Source: Acidithiobacillus montserratensis
Lineage (GTDB): Bacteria; Pseudomonadota; Gammaproteobacteria; Acidithiobacillales; Acidithiobacillaceae
NCBI RefSeq assembly: GCF_018853465.1
Contig: NZ_JABBOU010000026.1
Coordinates: forward strand, 1-23,957
Direction of reading: 5' to 3'
Length of the DNA: 23,957 nt
Below the pieces are notes generated by a model that did no database searches, was not told the origin of the DNA, and was given only the letters and a program-made list of their open reading frames with translations. The translations under genes and the position numbers were made by a program. Shown piece by piece: positions 22,863 through 23,957 of the stretch. How positions within the stretch are numbered: the stretch's first letter is position 1; each line of letters opens with the position of its first letter.

Positions 22863-23957
22863 ATGAAGAAAAAAGTGTGGTTTTTATCCATGTTGTCAGC
22901 TTTGGCCCTGAGTCCATTGGCGCATGCTGATGATAAGTCGCTGCTGAGTTCCAGCCTGGCCAAGGAAAAAAATGATGATTTCAACCTGAGTCTGGGCGGG
23001 CGCATTCAGGCGGATTATGCGACTTATTTCAATAATCCCATTGAAGGTTCCGCAGGGGCCAAATTCCGGCGGGCACGTATTTTTACCAGTGGCAATATTG
23101 CCCGGGAATGGGGTTTCAAATTCCAGTATGAATTTACGGATTCAGGCGCAGCCGGTTTCAAGGATGGCTATTTCACCTATTTAGGGCTCCCCAATTCGGT
23201 GATTACCCTGGGTCAATCCAAAACCTTTTTCAGTATGGATCAGCTCAACAGTTCCAATGATAACGTCATGATGGAACGTCCCTTGCTGGAAGCCCTGGAT
23301 GCCTATGGAGACCGGCGTATGGGTCTGAAGTTTACCACCCATGGAGATAACTGGATGCTGGGTCTAGGCGGGTTCATGAATGCCCTGGATGAAAAGCAGG
23401 TCACCAGCTATAGCGGTATTGTCCGCAGTGGAACCAATAAAACGACGGCTCTGGCTACCAAAACCAGCCATACCAATCAGAGCGGCATTTATACTATCAG
23501 TGGTCGTGCCACCTATGTTCCGGTGCATAGTGAGGGCAGTGATCTGTATTTTGGTGCCAACCTGAATTACACAGGCTTTGGCGAGCAAAACAAGGCGGCC
23601 TTGTATTCTACCCGTCCGGAAACCAGTGTAGCGGGCACCAAACTGTTGGAAACCTACGTCAGCAATCCCAGTTCCCAGTTTCAATATACGCTGGAAACGG
23701 CGGCCGTGGCAGGACCTTTCTCCATTGAAGGTGCCTTTGTCGGGGCCAATGTTTCCCGGCGCAATGGGTTACCCACGGCAAGTTTCAATGGCTATTACGT
23801 GCAGGCCAGTTATATTCTCACGGGACAATCCCGTAACTTCAAACCCAAGATTGGTGAATTTCATTATCTCAAGGACATTGGCCCCGGTGGTGCCTGGGAA
23901 CTGGCCCTGCGTTATGATCGCCTGAACATGAATGATGCCAAGGCCGGAATTTATGGC
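22863..23957 (+). CDS. Phosphate-selective porin (OprP/OprO family), 5' part
   Basis: Outer-membrane beta-barrel porin for phosphate or polyphosphate-type anions; the window ends after 365 codons with the frame open. The signal peptide MKKKVWFLSMLSALALSPLAHA is cleaved near residue 22 (key features: KKK, hydrophobic core, AHA). Amphipathic strands follow: LSLGGRIQADYATYF, KFRRARIFTSGNI, WGFKFQYEFT, ITLGQSKTFFSMDQL and RMGLKFTT, the typical start of the OprO/OprP fold. GGGAG lies 7 bp before the ATG. The upstream tandem Pho box makes induction under phosphate starvation by PhoB likely. Ion selectivity cannot be judged from this fragment. Confidence 0.9.
   Translation, partial: MKKKVWFLSMLSALALSPLAHADDKSLLSSSLAKEKNDDFNLSLGGRIQADYATYFNNPIEGSAGAKFRRARIFTSGNIAREWGFKFQYEFTDSGAAGFKDGYFTYLGLPNSVITLGQSKTFFSMDQLNSSNDNVMMERPLLEALDAYGDRRMGLKFTTHGDNWMLGLGGFMNALDEKQVTSYSGIVRSGTNKTTALATKTSHTNQSGIYTISGRATYVPVHSEGSDLYFGANLNYTGFGEQNKAALYSTRPETSVAGTKLLETYVSNPSSQFQYTLETAAVAGPFSIEGAFVGANVSRRNGLPTASFNGYYVQASYILTGQSRNFKPKIGEFHYLKDIGPGGAWELALRYDRLNMNDAKAGIYG

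Noticed and set aside
1..23957. rRNA, tRNA, CRISPR array, intact insertion sequence or prophage
   Set aside because: No cloverleaf-like sequence, regularly spaced long repeats, transposase or phage genes were seen.

Overview
The window looks like the chromosome of a Gram-negative proteobacterium. It holds an RND efflux system with an outer-membrane lipoprotein channel, an OprP/OprO-type porin, the tsaD/plsY/folB neighbourhood, rimO, hemN and metR. Moderately high GC, a short-Q-loop cytochrome bd and the overall gene mix make me think of Acidithiobacillia or nearby gammaproteobacteria. That placement is inference from memory, not from any search. I see no rRNA, tRNA, CRISPR array, intact insertion sequence or prophage.

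Layout. (1) 1-7720: an EnvZ/OmpR-type sensor kinase (cut by the window edge) and response regulator on the minus strand, divergent from a three-gene tripartite efflux operon (outer-membrane channel, periplasmic adaptor, RND pump). The 175-bp gap between them carries an OmpR-box-like element and a candidate -10. (2) 7721-8025: a gene-free stretch between convergent genes, holding a cluster of palindromes. (3) 8026-12310: one minus-strand run, cydA-cydB, then two small paralogous predicted-helical proteins, then an L,D-transpeptidase-like protein, with hairpins at two of the junctions. (4) 12311-12724: a gene-free promoter region. (5) 12725-15136: a DUF455 ferritin-like protein, tsaD and a TPR protein, all overlapping and so probably translationally coupled. 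(6) 15156-16181: divergent plsY and folB. (7) 16190-18644: minus-strand pteridine-reductase-like SDR, Nfu-type Fe-S protein and rimO, tightly coupled. (8) 18654-20140: a MidA-type methyltransferase and a YffB/Spx-fold protein, coupled. (9) 20220-22580: metR and hemN on the minus strand. (10) 22581-23957: a tandem Pho box with a well-placed -10, a structured leader, and the first 365 codons of a phosphate-selective-type porin.

Functional themes. Two separate promoters look like targets of OmpR/PhoB-family regulators: the efflux operon and the porin. Several junctions pair functionally related genes: an Fe-S carrier with the Fe-S enzyme RimO, and a di-iron ferritin-like protein with the tRNA-modifying TsaD. 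The least explained part is the cyd-linked pair of small paralogous genes followed by an atypical YkuD protein. The strongest regulatory signal is the four-unit Pho box ahead of the porin.
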